From: Methanocella paludicola SANAE
GTDB taxonomy: Archaea > Halobacteriota > Methanocellia > Methanocellales > Methanocellaceae
Length of the DNA: 64,000 nucleotides
NCBI RefSeq assembly: GCF_000011005.1
Contig: NC_013665.1
Span: forward strand, 248,001 to 312,000
Direction of reading: 5' to 3'
Part shown: one piece after another, positions 41,811 to 51,797 of the stretch
How the letters are laid out: every line of letters begins with the position of its first letter
How positions within the stretch are numbered: position 1 is the stretch's first letter
Notes under the pieces: generated by a model
Seen by the model: only the letters and a program-made list of their open reading frames with translations
What the model was told of the DNA's origin: nothing
The model's database searches: none
Made by a program: the position numbers and the translations under genes

Positions 41811-43985
41811 ATGGCGTATGAGCAGGAGTTCGCGAGCCAGGCGAAGATACACGAGGCACACACAGTCATCAAGGACATACTGGGCGCGCTGGTCATACGA
41901 GACGGCCCGCTCACGCTGGTCACCGCTCAGAACGGAGACATCCCCGTCCGCGAGAACCACGGCTTCGGCCTGTACTACCGGGACTGCAGGTTCCTTAGCG
42001 GCTATGTGCTGACGTGCAACGGCAGGCAGCCGATCAGCATATTGTCAAGCGACGATAAGAGCTATGCGGGCATCACGGTGCTCACGAACCAGCGCTACGT
42101 CGACCGGGGCGGAAGGACCGTGGAAAAAGAGACCCTCGGCATTCGCCGGGACCGTATCATCCCCGGGATGCTCGACGAGAAGATAACCGTGACGAACTAT
42201 AACGAGTTCGAGGCGGACGTGGAACTGGCCCTCGAGTTCGTGTCCGATTTTGACGACATCTTCACCGTCAGGGGAATTACACAGCCCACGAAGGGCAGGG
42301 TACTCGCGCCCGCATATGAGCCCGGGCAGCTCACGCTACAGTACATCGGGGAGGACGGGCACAGGCGGAACACCCGGATCACCTTCGATCCGGCCCCATC
42401 GGACGTGAAGGGCGGCATCGCGCTCTTCAGGCTCCGGGTCGGGCCCCGGAAAAGGGACACGATCGGCGTCCGGATCTACGTGGAGGACATGCCCCCCGAC
42501 GTGCCGTCGGTCCTGGACGACCAGCATATACAGCGGCGTATCCGCGGGATCAAGGCCTCGTACGCCGACACGATGGAATGCTGCAGCAACATCCAGACGG
42601 ATAACGGCATCTTCAACAAGATTTTCCTGCGCTCCCTGTCCGACCTCAGGATGCTCTACATGGGGCAGCCGGTCAACATTTTTTATTCTGCCGGAGTGCC
42701 CTGGTATGATGCCCTCTTCGGGAGGGACAGCATCATCTCCGCCATGCAGGTCATACCCTATAACCCGGAAGTGGCCCGGAGCACGCTGAAGGTGCTGGCG
42801 GGCCTGCAGGGCGGGAAAACGGACGACTGGAGGGATGAGCAGCCAGGCAAGATACTCCACGAGCTCCGGGTGGGCGAGCAGGCGAACCTCAACAACATCC
42901 CCGATACGCCGTATTACGGAAGCGTTGACTCGACGCCGCTCTTTCTCATACTGCTGGCGGATTATATCGACTGGACCGGCGACATGGGCCTTTTTAACGA
43001 GCTGCAGGGGAACGTCGACGCGGCGCTTCGATGGATCGACGCCTACGGGGACCTGGACGGCTCGGGGCTTATCTCGTACACGAGAAAGTCCACTAAAGGC
43101 CTGTATAACCAGTGCTGGAAGGACTCCTTCGACTCTATCAGCCATGCGGACGGCAGCCTGGCCGTCCACCCCATCGCCGCCGCGGAGGTGCAGGGGTACG
43201 TTTACATGGCAAAGCGGCGCATGGCGAACCTGTTCGAGCGCGTCGGGCGCCACGGCGACGCGAGCCGCCTGAGGCGGGACGCCGTGAACCTGCGATGGAA
43301 GTTCAACAACGACTTCTGGATGAAGGGCGAGAAGTACTTCGCCGAGGCCATCGATAAGAACGGCCAGTGCGACGTGGTCACCTCGAACCCTGCCCAGGGG
43401 CTCTGGAGCGAGATCATCGAGCCCCAGAAGGCCCGGATGGTCGTCGACCGGATATTCCGGGAGGACATGTTCTCCGGCTGGGGGATCCGCACGCTGTCCT
43501 ACAAAGAGAAGCGCTATAACCCGCTAGGGTACCATAACGGCACGATATGGCCCCACGATAACTCGATCATCGCCATGGGCCTGAATAAGTACGGTTTCAA
43601 AGAGGAGCTCGCCGTGCTCTTTACCTGCATGTACGAGGCGGCCGGCTTTTACCCGATATACCGTTTGCCTGAACTATTCGGCGGCTTCCAGCGCGGAGAG
43701 TACGACGTGCCGATCAAGTACCCGGTCGCCTGCAGCCCGCAGGCGTGGTCGGCCGGGACGATACCCTACATGCTCTCGGCATCGCTGGGCTTCATACCGG
43801 ACGCCCTCAACATGCGCCTCACGCTATACAAGCCCAAATTACCGCCCTGGCTGCACACGGTAAAGATCAGCAAGCTGATCGTCGGAGACGCTTACACGCA
43901 GCTCGAGTTCAAGCGGGAGGGCGAGAGCACGCTGGTCAACGTCGTCGATAAGAGGGGCAGCCTCGAAGTCCAGGTCGTGTATTGA
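41811..43985 (+). CDS. Glycogen debranching-type amylo-alpha-1,6-glucosidase
   Basis: A 724-residue protein. An N-terminal beta domain of the glycogen-debranching N-terminal type (ENHGFGLYYRDCRFLSGYVL) is followed by an (alpha/alpha)6 barrel with PWYDALFGRDSIISAMQ, LRVGEQANLNNIPDTPYYGS, GYHNGTIWPHDNSIIA and GGFQRGEYDVPIKYPVACSP. These match bacterial/archaeal debranching enzymes, which release alpha-1,6 branches from glycogen or related glucans. Its role could be storage polysaccharide use. The stop lies 49 bases before a small cysteine-rich gene. Confidence 0.9.
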   Translation: MAYEQEFASQAKIHEAHTVIKDILGALVIRDGPLTLVTAQNGDIPVRENHGFGLYYRDCRFLSGYVLTCNGRQPISILSSDDKSYAGITVLTNQRYVDRGGRTVEKETLGIRRDRIIPGMLDEKITVTNYNEFEADVELALEFVSDFDDIFTVRGITQPTKGRVLAPAYEPGQLTLQYIGEDGHRRNTRITFDPAPSDVKGGIALFRLRVGPRKRDTIGVRIYVEDMPPDVPSVLDDQHIQRRIRGIKASYADTMECCSNIQTDNGIFNKIFLRSLSDLRMLYMGQPVNIFYSAGVPWYDALFGRDSIISAMQVIPYNPEVARSTLKVLAGLQGGKTDDWRDEQPGKILHELRVGEQANLNNIPDTPYYGSVDSTPLFLILLADYIDWTGDMGLFNELQGNVDAALRWIDAYGDLDGSGLISYTRKSTKGLYNQCWKDSFDSISHADGSLAVHPIAAAEVQGYVYMAKRRMANLFERVGRHGDASRLRRDAVNLRWKFNNDFWMKGEKYFAEAIDKNGQCDVVTSNPAQGLWSEIIEPQKARMVVDRIFREDMFSGWGIRTLSYKEKRYNPLGYHNGTIWPHDNSIIAMGLNKYGFKEELAVLFTCMYEAAGFYPIYRLPELFGGFQRGEYDVPIKYPVACSPQAWSAGTIPYMLSASLGFIPDALNMRLTLYKPKLPPWLHTVKISKLIVGDAYTQLEFKREGESTLVNVVDKRGSLEVQVVY

Positions 43986-44034
43986 GCCGGCATGGTTTAT
44001 CGTTCTGCCCCGCGAAGATATTCTGGGTGGATAT

Positions 44035-44202
44035 ATGTGCATTAGCTGTGGATGCGGAATGCCCCATGACAGGCATAACAACCCGAACCTCATCACCATT
44101 GACGACCTGGAGAGGGCGGCGCAGGCCGCCAACATGAGCACGAAGGACGCGGCAGAGAACATCGCGGACGCGGTGGGGCTTAGCTGCAAGCAGGGCTCAT
44201 AG
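44035..44202 (+). CDS. Small cysteine-rich protein (CISCGCG start)
   Basis: A 55-residue protein with GGGTGG five bases before ATG 44035. It begins MCISCGCGMPHDRHNNPNLI, then has a helix (DDLERAAQAANMSTKDAAEN) and ends with LSCKQGS. Four cysteines and two histidines could bind zinc or an iron-sulfur cluster. No family is certain. It converges with the MgtC-like gene, and their last six bases overlap. Confidence 0.65.
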   Translation: MCISCGCGMPHDRHNNPNLITIDDLERAAQAANMSTKDAAENIADAVGLSCKQGS

Positions 44203-45447
44203 GGTCGCGGCGATGACCGCGATGCCCGCGGCGATGATGACCGCGGACATGGCCGCGTTGTAGATGCCGAACTTCCGGGTGCCGAAGTAAAAGGCGTAGG
44301 CGGTATGTATCGCCAGGTTCACGAAGACCGCGATCATTATCGCCGTGACCGCCGTGGGCGCGGACGCCAGCCCGTTAGCCGCCAGCTGGGATGTTGAGAC
44401 GGTGATGGCGTCGACGTCGGCCAGGCCGGCGAGGGCGGACGTAATGTACAGGCCATAGTTGCCCAGGTACAGGAGCGCCGCCTTGGACACGAACAGGACG
44501 ATGGCGATGAACCCCGCAAAGATCAGCGCGGGCACGATGTTGAAGGGCGTCTTAAGCTTGATCGTCTCGCCCTTGCGGCCGTCCCGGCCCTGGAGGTAAA
44601 AGTACGACGCCACCAGTATGCTGGCCACGCACATGATGCCGATGGGCAGGTAGATGCTGACGAGGAGCCCCGGGTTAAAGATAAAGACCATGAACACTAC
44701 GCGCAGGAGCATGACCATGCTGGCAAGCGTGGCCGCGACCATGGCGGGGCGCTCGATCTCCTTATTTTCCCTGGTCCTGATGGCCATCGATGAGATGACG
44801 GCGGTGCTGGACGCCAGGCCGCCCACGATGCCGGTGAGCGAGAGGCCCAGGTCCGCCCCGAACCACTTTACCAGGAAGTAGCCGACAAAGCTGATCCCGG
44901 TGAGGATGACCACGATGAGCCAGATCTGGTAAGGGTTGAACGCTTCCAGCGGCCCAAAGGCCTGATCGGGCAGCACCGGCAGGATGACCAGTGCGATGAG
45001 CGCGAACTTGAGGGAGTCGTAGAACTCCTCCTTCGGTATCTTGAAGGTGAACTCGTGGAGGGGCACCTTGAAAGCGAGCAGTATGGTCACGACGATGGCC
45101 AGGATGATGGCCACTGTCTGCTCGAAGTAGGCGAGCCCGCCCAGAAGGAACGTTAATATCAAGGCCGTCTCGGTGGTGAAGCCGAGGTGCTTATCGATGC
45201 CCGTACTACGGTAATATGCGATGGCCGTGAGCGCGATGACGCCGAGCAGGGCCGCGACGAAGATGATGTAGCCCTGCGTGGTCAGGTAGGCGGCGATGCC
45301 GCCGATGAGCCCCACGATGCCGAAGGTCCTAAGGCCCGCGAACTTGACGTTCTGCCTGCCCTCCTGGGCGATCTCCCTCTCGAGCCCGATCACCAGGCCG
45401 ATGAGCAACGCCGTGAAAAGTTTTTGGAGGAGCAGCAGGTCGACCAT
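44197..45447 (-). CDS. MgtC/DUF4010 family membrane protein
   Basis: A 416-residue membrane protein. The N-terminal 130 residues are MgtC/SapB-like (FTALLIGLVIGLEREIAQEG and AGLRTFGIVGLIGGIAAYL), and the C-terminal part is DUF4010, together about twelve helices. MgtC proteins affect magnesium homeostasis and membrane ATPase activity. A small-molecule transport role is unproven. Its stop overlaps the convergent small cysteine-rich gene. A family B palindrome lies about 105 bases upstream. Confidence 0.86.
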   Translation of the reverse strand: MVDLLLLQKLFTALLIGLVIGLEREIAQEGRQNVKFAGLRTFGIVGLIGGIAAYLTTQGYIIFVAALLGVIALTAIAYYRSTGIDKHLGFTTETALILTFLLGGLAYFEQTVAIILAIVVTILLAFKVPLHEFTFKIPKEEFYDSLKFALIALVILPVLPDQAFGPLEAFNPYQIWLIVVILTGISFVGYFLVKWFGADLGLSLTGIVGGLASSTAVISSMAIRTRENKEIERPAMVAATLASMVMLLRVVFMVFIFNPGLLVSIYLPIGIMCVASILVASYFYLQGRDGRKGETIKLKTPFNIVPALIFAGFIAIVLFVSKAALLYLGNYGLYITSALAGLADVDAITVSTSQLAANGLASAPTAVTAIMIAVFVNLAIHTAYAFYFGTRKFGIYNAAMSAVIIAAGIAVIAATL

Positions 45448-45552
45448 CTATCTAACATTCATCGCATGCCACATAAAAATAGCGCAGTCAATAGTTGCAC
45501 TCTGATAGTGTTTTTTCATCCTCATCATATGCTGGATTATATCTGTTGTAAG

Positions 45553-45863
45553 GGCACTAAGCTTACTGAGGCACTATTTTCACCACAATGGCACGGAGTT
45601 CACGAAGGCCCACTAAGATTTCTTTTTAATGTAAGGGACAGAGGCCACAAAGCCCGGTTCATTAACGATAGGGCACAAAGGATACAATGGCACAACGGAA
45701 TGAACAAGAGCACTTTTTGCCATCGTGCCATTGTCCCCTTCGTGCCTTATAACCCAAAAAGCCTGCTCTGTGGCCTTTGTGACTCACATTTAAAAAAGTC
45801 TTTGTGAAACTCAGTGCGCTCCGTGCCATTGTGGTGAAAATAGTGCCTCTGTACGCTTTAGGC
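45553..45863. repeat. Long palindrome, family B, copy 2
   Basis: A 311-base inverted repeat with perfect 31-base arms at 45568-45598 and 45819-45849 and the same inner arm and loop as the copy at 29253-29575. Compared with copy 1, at least two paired positions differ in both arms so that pairing is kept (45579 T with 45838 A here; C with G in copy 1; and 45645 C with 45773 G here; T with A in copy 1). It sits between the MgtC-like gene and a phosphoribosyltransferase gene. Confidence 0.9.
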
Positions 45864-45975
45864 TGATGCCTATTCGAGCAGTGGCTTAAAAAATAGGGCA
45901 TATAGCTTGAGATTATAACCTGGCAAATGTAAAAAAACATAAGCATTGAATTATTGATAGGTGCAGCCCCCGGGC

Positions 45976-46614
45976 TCAGGCGCTGTTCGCCAGCAGCATC
46001 AGGCCCCTCACCGCGTCCTCCGAGGTCATCTCGAACTCCTCGTAGTACTGGCCGACGGCCTCGAAATCGTCCGGGGCGTCAAGGTAGACCAGCGGCGCCA
46101 CCCGTTCCATGTCCTCGACCAGCTCCTTCGGGAGCACCGGCGTGGCGACGACCACGTCCGCGGGGCCCTGATCCCTGATGGCCTCCACCGCCGCTATCAT
46201 GGTGTTCCCCGTGGCGATGCCGTCGTCCACGATGATCACCGTACGCCCGTACAGCTTGGGGAAGCTGCCCAGGCCGGCCCGGAGGGAGTTAAGCCTCTCG
46301 TTCATGTCCCTGATGAGCTTTCGGGACTGCTCGCCTACGTACTCCCTCGATATGTTATACTTCCGCATCATGTTCTCGTCGAGGAGCACGGCCCCGTTCC
46401 AGGTGACCGCCCCTATGGCGAACTCCTGGTTAAAGGGCGCGCCGACCTTCTTGGCCATGACCACGTCGAGGGGCGCGTTCATCTCCAGCGCGATCTCGTA
46501 GGCCACGGGCACCCCTCCCATAGGTATGGCCAGGACGATGACGTCCTTGCCTTTATAGGCGCCCAGCTGCCCTGCCAGCATGCGCCCTGCCTCGCTGCGG
46601 TTCTTGAACTTCAT
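45976..46614 (-). CDS. Phosphoribosyltransferase-family protein
   Basis: A 212-residue type I phosphoribosyltransferase fold. The PRPP-binding motif is VIIVDDGIATGNTMIAAVEA (about residue 123), with VVMAKKVGAPFNQEFAIGAV for the hood region. It is most like the COG1926 group, whose substrate is not known. Starts just after the upstream gene's stop on the same strand, in a two-gene operon with the next gene. Confidence 0.85.
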   Translation of the reverse strand: MKFKNRSEAGRMLAGQLGAYKGKDVIVLAIPMGGVPVAYEIALEMNAPLDVVMAKKVGAPFNQEFAIGAVTWNGAVLLDENMMRKYNISREYVGEQSRKLIRDMNERLNSLRAGLGSFPKLYGRTVIIVDDGIATGNTMIAAVEAIRDQGPADVVVATPVLPKELVEDMERVAPLVYLDAPDDFEAVGQYYEEFEMTSEDAVRGLMLLANSA

Positions 46615-46625
46615 GCCGTCACCTT

Positions 46626-47045
46626 TTATGCCCTGGCCTCAGTCGACCTCGTGGCCTGGGCTAGCCCTTTGGTCAGCTCACTGACCGTGATCGTCGTGAT
46701 GTACTTGTGCAATTGTAAGAAACCGCCGATGGCGTCGAAGCTCCTCACCTTGCCCTGTATGGACTTCTGCGTGGCGTTATCAGGTACCACGAATATCAGG
46801 TGGTCGCAGTCCGTCCACAGGGACTTCATCGCGTTCGACGTGATGACGTCCGGGTCAACGTCCCCCCGCTCCGCAAGTATCTGTACGGCGTACTTCATCT
46901 CGGGCAGGTTCGGGTGGTCCTGCCTCGACCATACCTGGGTGATGTTGCCGGCCCCCAGGTTGATGTCGTGCTCGACCTTATAGCCGAGCGACTTCGCCAC
47001 GTCCTCGCACATGGCGCCCATGCTCTCTTCAAGCCCCGTGTCCAA
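46626..47045 (-). CDS. Conserved archaeal protein, possibly DUF2124
   Basis: A 139-residue protein. AGGAGGG is followed six bases later by TTG at 47045, a better start than an ATG-like frame further upstream. It begins LDTGLEESMGAMCEDVAKSLG (with the first codon read as Met) and ends with LTKGLAQATRS. The sequence SLWTDCDHLIFVVPDNATQKSI has an alternating fold. I think this is DUF2124, a methanogen family of unknown function, but the match is from memory. It is cotranscribed with the phosphoribosyltransferase. Confidence 0.55.
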   Translation of the reverse strand: MDTGLEESMGAMCEDVAKSLGYKVEHDINLGAGNITQVWSRQDHPNLPEMKYAVQILAERGDVDPDVITSNAMKSLWTDCDHLIFVVPDNATQKSIQGKVRSFDAIGGFLQLHKYITTITVSELTKGLAQATRSTEARA

Positions 47046-47172
47046 CGCTATCCCTCCTGTAAAGAAAATTCGGGGCCGGTACACTAGAATTTTAGCAACA
47101 TATTTAGCGGAATCATTTTTCGGGCTTTCGGCGGGCCAGGCTTATCAAGCGTGGACTCATATAATAAGATAT

Positions 47173-47529
47173 ATGGCAGGCGTTGGAAGGATGTCGGACT
47201 TCGGCAAGCCCGAGTTCACCGACGACGACATCGAGAACAGGCTGGACACGGTCGACCCGTTCGTGGACGAGAATTTAACCTACCGGGAGAACGTGCAGAG
47301 GCTCGTGTCCTGCGGGCTGTCCGAGGATAAGGCCGCGAAGTGCGTGGACATGATCATCATCCGGCGGAACAAGGACCGGGCCCGGCGGGAGGATATCCTT
47401 CGCGAGCAATCCGAGTACCGCAAGGAGCTGGGCGACCTGAAAACATGTAAGTCGGACGACGAGAGCTGCGTCCCCACGGGACCGGGGGACGAGAAAAAGA
47501 GCGCGAGGGCAGAAAAAAGGCAGCCCTGA
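47173..47529 (+). CDS. Hypothetical charged protein
   Basis: A 118-residue hydrophilic protein, no signal or membrane segments. The helical region ENVQRLVSCGLSEDKAAKCVDMIIIRRNKDRARR, shortened here to ENVQRLVSCGLSEDKAAKC, ends in a lysine/arginine-rich tail. No family is recognised. An ATG at 47191 (MSDFGKPEF) could be the start instead. A TATA-like ATATAATAAG lies just upstream. It converges with the DUF373 gene. Confidence 0.5.
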   Translation: MAGVGRMSDFGKPEFTDDDIENRLDTVDPFVDENLTYRENVQRLVSCGLSEDKAAKCVDMIIIRRNKDRARREDILREQSEYRKELGDLKTCKSDDESCVPTGPGDEKKSARAEKRQP

Positions 47530-47535
47530 CCATTT

Positions 47536-48642
47536 TTAAAAGTCTATTACCTCTACCGTGCGGTACTGCATGATCTGCCTTACCTGGTTAGCGAACTGCA
47601 CGCCCACGTAGCTCACGACCACCGCAAGCACGATCGAGATGACCAGGCTCTCGAAGGCCTGCACGGTGTTGGACATGTGGAGGATGTACTGGGAGCTTCC
47701 CCAGATCAGCAGCCCGCCGGCCAGCAGGAAGAACGGCGTTGAAAGATAGCGGTACAGCGTGTCGCTCTCGTCCGCGTAGGCGTCCACGATCCAGCCGATG
47801 ACGATGGCCAGGAAGGCGGCGATGAACCAGAGCACCGAGTGGGACACGAAGATGGCCGCGTAGTCGAGAAGGCCGGGGGACAGCACGCCCGGCAGGTCGT
47901 TCTGCCACTGCGCCACGCCCCAGGCGCCCATGATGAACGCCATGATGCTGAGCACCAGCGCCAGTAGATAAGTGACGAAGGTGAGCTTGGACTCCGAGAA
48001 TGACCGCCTCATGTTGAAGATGAAGGTGTCGAACAGGTTGTCGAGGCCCATTCCCCTGTACAGGAGGTAGCCTCCAAGGAGCAGCGCGATGGCGATCGGG
48101 GTGGCGTTCGGCCAGTCGATCCAGGTCGTGGCCGCGTAGACGAGCAGGATCAGGCCGATGGGGATGAAGATGACCTTGGCGACCTTGGGGTCGTTGATGA
48201 GCTGCTTGATGATATAATAAGTACTTTCGAGGTTCTGGGCCTGTTTGACGACCACTCTCTTGACCGACTCAATCTTCAGGCGGGACTGGAGGATGGGCAG
48301 GACGGACTCGTCCTCGGCGCCGTCCGATACCAGGATCGCCCTCTCGGTCGGGTATTTTAAGAGAATATCGTCGAGCTGCGCCGCTATGGCCCGGTCGGAC
48401 TTGATGCCCAGCTCCCGGTGGCCCGCGATGCAGACCAGCTCCACGTTATGGCCTTCGGCCTTCAGCTGGTCGAAGGCCTGGATGCCCCCGAAGATGGTGT
48501 TCGTATCGGAGTCCTCCGGGTCCGCCGTGCCGAGCCTGCAGGCGGCGTCCAGGCACGCGGCCCGCCCTATGACGGGGCTCTTCACGCCGCCCTTGACGCC
48601 GATATCGTCGTCCTTATCGATGCAAATGACTAATATGTCCAT
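47536..48642 (-). CDS. DUF373 family membrane protein
   Basis: A 368-residue archaeal protein. The N-terminal half is a cytoplasmic domain starting MDILVICIDKDDDIGVKGGV with GHRELGIKSDRAIAAQLDDI and ERAILVSDGAEDESVLPIL; about six helices follow from residue 155. DUF373 is widespread in archaea, function unknown. The acidic DKDDDIG and DGAEDE segments could bind a metal or nucleotide. It may stand alone, being 256 bases from the next upstream gene on its strand. Confidence 0.88.
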   Translation of the reverse strand: MDILVICIDKDDDIGVKGGVKSPVIGRAACLDAACRLGTADPEDSDTNTIFGGIQAFDQLKAEGHNVELVCIAGHRELGIKSDRAIAAQLDDILLKYPTERAILVSDGAEDESVLPILQSRLKIESVKRVVVKQAQNLESTYYIIKQLINDPKVAKVIFIPIGLILLVYAATTWIDWPNATPIAIALLLGGYLLYRGMGLDNLFDTFIFNMRRSFSESKLTFVTYLLALVLSIMAFIMGAWGVAQWQNDLPGVLSPGLLDYAAIFVSHSVLWFIAAFLAIVIGWIVDAYADESDTLYRYLSTPFFLLAGGLLIWGSSQYILHMSNTVQAFESLVISIVLAVVVSYVGVQFANQVRQIMQYRTVEVIDF

Positions 48643-48761
48643 TGTATCTCCATCATCCCATATGCCGTTTCAATGGAATAGGGCCGATGCTCGTCGCTAT
48701 GTGAGCCATAGCATGGCCACTGGTATTTTTTGTACCTGAGACATGATAAAGTTTCTCTCAC

Positions 48762-48791
48762 GATATTACACGGAAGGATATTACACGGAAG
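48762..48791. repeat. Tandem 15-base duplication
   Basis: GATATTACACGGAAG occurs twice without a gap at 48762-48776 and 48777-48791 in the intergenic region upstream of the DUF373 gene. Only two copies are present; a simple slip duplication is likely. Confidence 0.6.
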
Positions 48792-48898
48792 AAGAGCGAA
48801 GCTTACGCTAAGCACGCATGAAAATGAAAGAATTATAGAGGTTCCCTTGTGAGGAACCTACGTTGTACTGAGTATGTCTCTCAAAGTGAGCGTGACGT

Positions 48899-49759
48899 TT
48901 ACAGGAATCCAGAGCGCTGTAACAGTAACAGGTCTTCGGTGTTGAGCTTCTCGCCCGCCTTGAACTGGGCGAAAACGTCCTCGGCCTGCTTCTTGTACTC
49001 GACCTTGTCCTTCGACTCCTTCTCCGTCTTTGCCTTCTTCTTGAGGCCGACGATGACCTTATCGAAGTCCCGGATCTCCTTCTGCAGCTTCAGGAACTGC
49101 TTGTGGAACTCGTCCGCGGTCTCCTGCGCCTTGACGAACTCCTTGTGCTGGGCGTCCGCCTCGGCCCTGACCTTGTCCGCCTCACGGAAGCACTCGATCA
49201 TCTTGTCGTGGTACTCCTGGGCGAGGTCCGCGTACTCCTTGACCTTCTTGTGGAACTCGGAAGCTTCGTCCCTTAATCCCTGGGCGTCGCCTAAGAACGA
49301 CTTAAGCTCCTGGTTCTGCTCGAGCTGTTCCTTCTTCTTCTTGAACTCTTCCTTAAGCTCGGAGATCTTGTCGACGAGAGCGCGCTCTTTCTCGGTGGTG
49401 AGCACTTCAGTCTGCTGCTTGAACTCGAGGTGGTCTATCTCTTTCCTCAGCTCGTTCAGCGACCGGCCGCTGCCAATGTTGTCTTTCTTCCTGAGCGAGT
49501 CGACGCGGGCGTAAACCTCGTTGGCCTTCTCGTTCAGCTCGTTGCGCTTCTCCTTGTTCTCGCTGACCTGGTTGTTGAACTCGTCTCTCTTGGTGCGATA
49601 CTCTTGAGCCTTGTCAATAAGCTCTTTCGTCTGCTTATTTAACTCATCCCTCCTCTTCGAGAATGCGCTGGCCTTGGAGTTCCACTCGTTCCTGTTCTTC
49701 TTGAACTCCTCAGCGTCTTTAAGGTATTTTGTTTTCTTGTCTTGCAGTTCTTTTAGCAT
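48899..49759 (-). CDS. Long coiled-coil protein (COG1340-like)
   Basis: A 286-residue protein that is almost entirely coiled coil: heptads of Glu, Lys and Arg from residue 3 to about 260 (for example [20 protein letters not shown]). No membrane segment or enzyme motif. It resembles archaeal COG1340 proteins often found next to serB. AAAGGAGG lies about 11 bases before its ATG. The gene starts 41 bases before the upstream serB stop, so reading frames overlap. Role unknown, perhaps structural. Confidence 0.75.
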   Translation of the reverse strand: MLKELQDKKTKYLKDAEEFKKNRNEWNSKASAFSKRRDELNKQTKELIDKAQEYRTKRDEFNNQVSENKEKRNELNEKANEVYARVDSLRKKDNIGSGRSLNELRKEIDHLEFKQQTEVLTTEKERALVDKISELKEEFKKKKEQLEQNQELKSFLGDAQGLRDEASEFHKKVKEYADLAQEYHDKMIECFREADKVRAEADAQHKEFVKAQETADEFHKQFLKLQKEIRDFDKVIVGLKKKAKTEKESKDKVEYKKQAEDVFAQFKAGEKLNTEDLLLLQRSGFL

Positions 49760-50423
49760 GTCGAATGTATTCCTCCTTTATAATAGGAATCAACGATTCC
49801 ATGTTTTTGCCGTCCACGACTACGTCCGCCGCATTCCGGACAACGGGCTTCGCATTGAAGGCGATGAAGGTGCCCACAACGCCCTTCCAGCACAGGTCGT
49901 TCGACCCGTCGCCCACGGCAACGCACTCGCAGGGGCTGATATTTAACTTGTTGCAGATTTCTTCGAGAACCTCCTTCTTTGAGCTCTGCCTCGTCAGCGG
50001 TCCCCTGACATCTCCGGTGAGCACACCATCATCGACGACAAGCTCGTTCGCGAAGAAAGCGTCCATTTGAAGCTGCTCCGCGACTCGCCGCGCGATAATA
50101 GTAAACCCGCCAGATATCAAAACCGTACGAAAACCTAAAGACTTCAGTTCCTTCATCAACTTTTCGGCGCCGGGCATGAGCGGGATGCTCCCCGCCACTT
50201 CGAGGGCCTTCTGCGTGGGAAGGCCCCGTAAGAGTTTTACTCGCTCTCTGAGGGCGCACTCGAAGTCGAGTTCGCCATTCATCGCGCGCGCCGTGACACC
50301 GGCGACGTAGTCGCCGACGCCCCTGGCCCGGGCCAGCTCGATGATGCCCTCGGCGTCTATGACTGTCGAGTCCATGTCAAAAAATATGACCGGTTCCGAT
50401 CCATCACCTGAGCATAAACTCAT
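49719..50423 (-). CDS. serB: Phosphoserine phosphatase
   Basis: A 234-residue HAD-superfamily enzyme that turns O-phosphoserine into serine. Motif I is [13 protein letters not shown], motif [11 protein letters not shown], motif III in [11 protein letters not shown], and motif [12 protein letters not shown]. It lies in an operon glyA-serB-coiled coil; serine made here feeds serine hydroxymethyltransferase. ATG 50423 is chosen with GGTG just before; it overlaps the glyA stop by 20 bases. Earlier ATG codons at 50432 and 50441 are alternatives. Confidence 0.9.
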   Translation of the reverse strand: MSLCSGDGSEPVIFFDMDSTVIDAEGIIELARARGVGDYVAGVTARAMNGELDFECALRERVKLLRGLPTQKALEVAGSIPLMPGAEKLMKELKSLGFRTVLISGGFTIIARRVAEQLQMDAFFANELVVDDGVLTGDVRGPLTRQSSKKEVLEEICNKLNISPCECVAVGDGSNDLCWKGVVGTFIAFNAKPVVRNAADVVVDGKNMESLIPIIKEEYIRHAKRTARQENKIP

Positions 50424-51717
50424 AGGCACCATCGCCATCAAAACAGTACTGCACTGTTTGATACTGAGACTTTAAGAGTATCACATCCTTTTTAACCTTT
50501 TCGGGTTTCTCCTTGTCGATGGCCACTCTCTTGAGGACCCGGGCGACTTCTTTCATTTCCGGCTCCTTCATGCCCAGCCTCGTCAATTCCTGCGTGCCCA
50601 GGCGTATGCCGGACGGGTCGTCCGTGCCGTTCACGTTGTCCCACGGGAACAGGTTCTTGTTGGCGATGACGTTGGCCTTCTCCAGGTTCGCCGCCACGAC
50701 GCTGCCGCCGCCGATCTTCGACACGTCAACGGCCACCTGGTGGGACTTCGTGTACCCCTGTTCCTTGCACAGGACGCTGAACCCCATGTCGTCCATGGAT
50801 GCCGCGAGGGCCTGAGCGTTCTTAACGGTCTGCCTTGCATATGCCTTGCCGAACTGCTTCATCTCGGCCAGCGCGATGGCCAGCCCGGCCTTGTGGTGTA
50901 GGTGGAAGTTGGACACGGTGCCCGGGAACACGGCCTCGTCGATGTCCTTCGCCCACTTCTCCTTGCAGAGGATGATTCCTCCCTGGGGGCCGGGGAAGGT
51001 CTTGTGGGTGCTCGCCGTGACCACGTCCGCGCCCTCCTTGAGCGGGTCCTGGAACTCGCCGCCCGCGATCAGCCCTGCTACGTGCGCCGCATCGTAGACG
51101 ATCGACGCCCCGACCTCGTCGCATGCCTCCCTTGCCTCCTTTACCGGATGAGGGAATAGGAACAGGCTGGCGCCGAACATGACCACTTTGGGCTTGAGGC
51201 GTTTGATCTCCTTGACCATGCCGTCCACGTCGATGTTCATCTTGCTGTTATCGTAAGGATGAGTGTAAATTTTCATGCCCCGGATGCCCGCCGCTGAGAA
51301 TTTCGCGTGGCTGATGTGGCCTCCGCTCGGCACTGCCAGGGCCAGCAGCTTATCGCCCGGCTGCGCGAGCGCGAAGAACGCGGCGATGTTGCAGTTGACG
51401 CCCGATATGGGCTGCACGTTGACGTGCGGGGCGCGGAAAACCTCCTTTGCCAGCTCGATGGCCTTGGCCTCGATGGTGTCTACGAAGCCGCATCCCTGGT
51501 AGAACCTGTGGCCGACCTGGCCTTCCGCATACCGGTGCCCGAGGTCCGAGGACAGTACCTGCCGTACTAAAGGACTGGTAACATTTTCACTGGCGATCAT
51601 CGGCAGCGAGTACTTGAAAAGCTCCTGGCTGCCCATCACGGCGTCGACGACGCACTGGACGTCCGAGTTCATCTTTTTCGTCTTCAAAAGGGGGTTTTTT
51701 ACAACATCCGGGCTCAA
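50404..51717 (-). CDS. glyA: Serine hydroxymethyltransferase
   Basis: A 437-residue PLP-dependent enzyme. In methanogens it transfers the serine hydroxymethyl carbon to tetrahydromethanopterin (or folate). Landmarks are [51 protein letters not shown] and the PLP-lysine region [16 protein letters not shown]. The start is taken as TTG 51717, since GGGAGG lies six bases before it; ATG at 51672 (MNSDVQCVV) is the next choice and would give 422 residues. First gene of the operon with serB. Confidence 0.9.
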   Translation of the reverse strand: MSPDVVKNPLLKTKKMNSDVQCVVDAVMGSQELFKYSLPMIASENVTSPLVRQVLSSDLGHRYAEGQVGHRFYQGCGFVDTIEAKAIELAKEVFRAPHVNVQPISGVNCNIAAFFALAQPGDKLLALAVPSGGHISHAKFSAAGIRGMKIYTHPYDNSKMNIDVDGMVKEIKRLKPKVVMFGASLFLFPHPVKEAREACDEVGASIVYDAAHVAGLIAGGEFQDPLKEGADVVTASTHKTFPGPQGGIILCKEKWAKDIDEAVFPGTVSNFHLHHKAGLAIALAEMKQFGKAYARQTVKNAQALAASMDDMGFSVLCKEQGYTKSHQVAVDVSKIGGGSVVAANLEKANVIANKNLFPWDNVNGTDDPSGIRLGTQELTRLGMKEPEMKEVARVLKRVAIDKEKPEKVKKDVILLKSQYQTVQYCFDGDGAYEFMLR

Positions 51718-51797
51718 CGCGAATCCTCCCGTTTTACATGTGCTTAGTATGCTAATTGATATCAAGGATAAAAACGTTTGGGTGCCGGGAATGCGTG

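Noticed and set aside
42336-43253. Minus-strand open frame opposite the debranching enzyme
   Set aside because: Shadow of a clear GH gene; no family resemblance.
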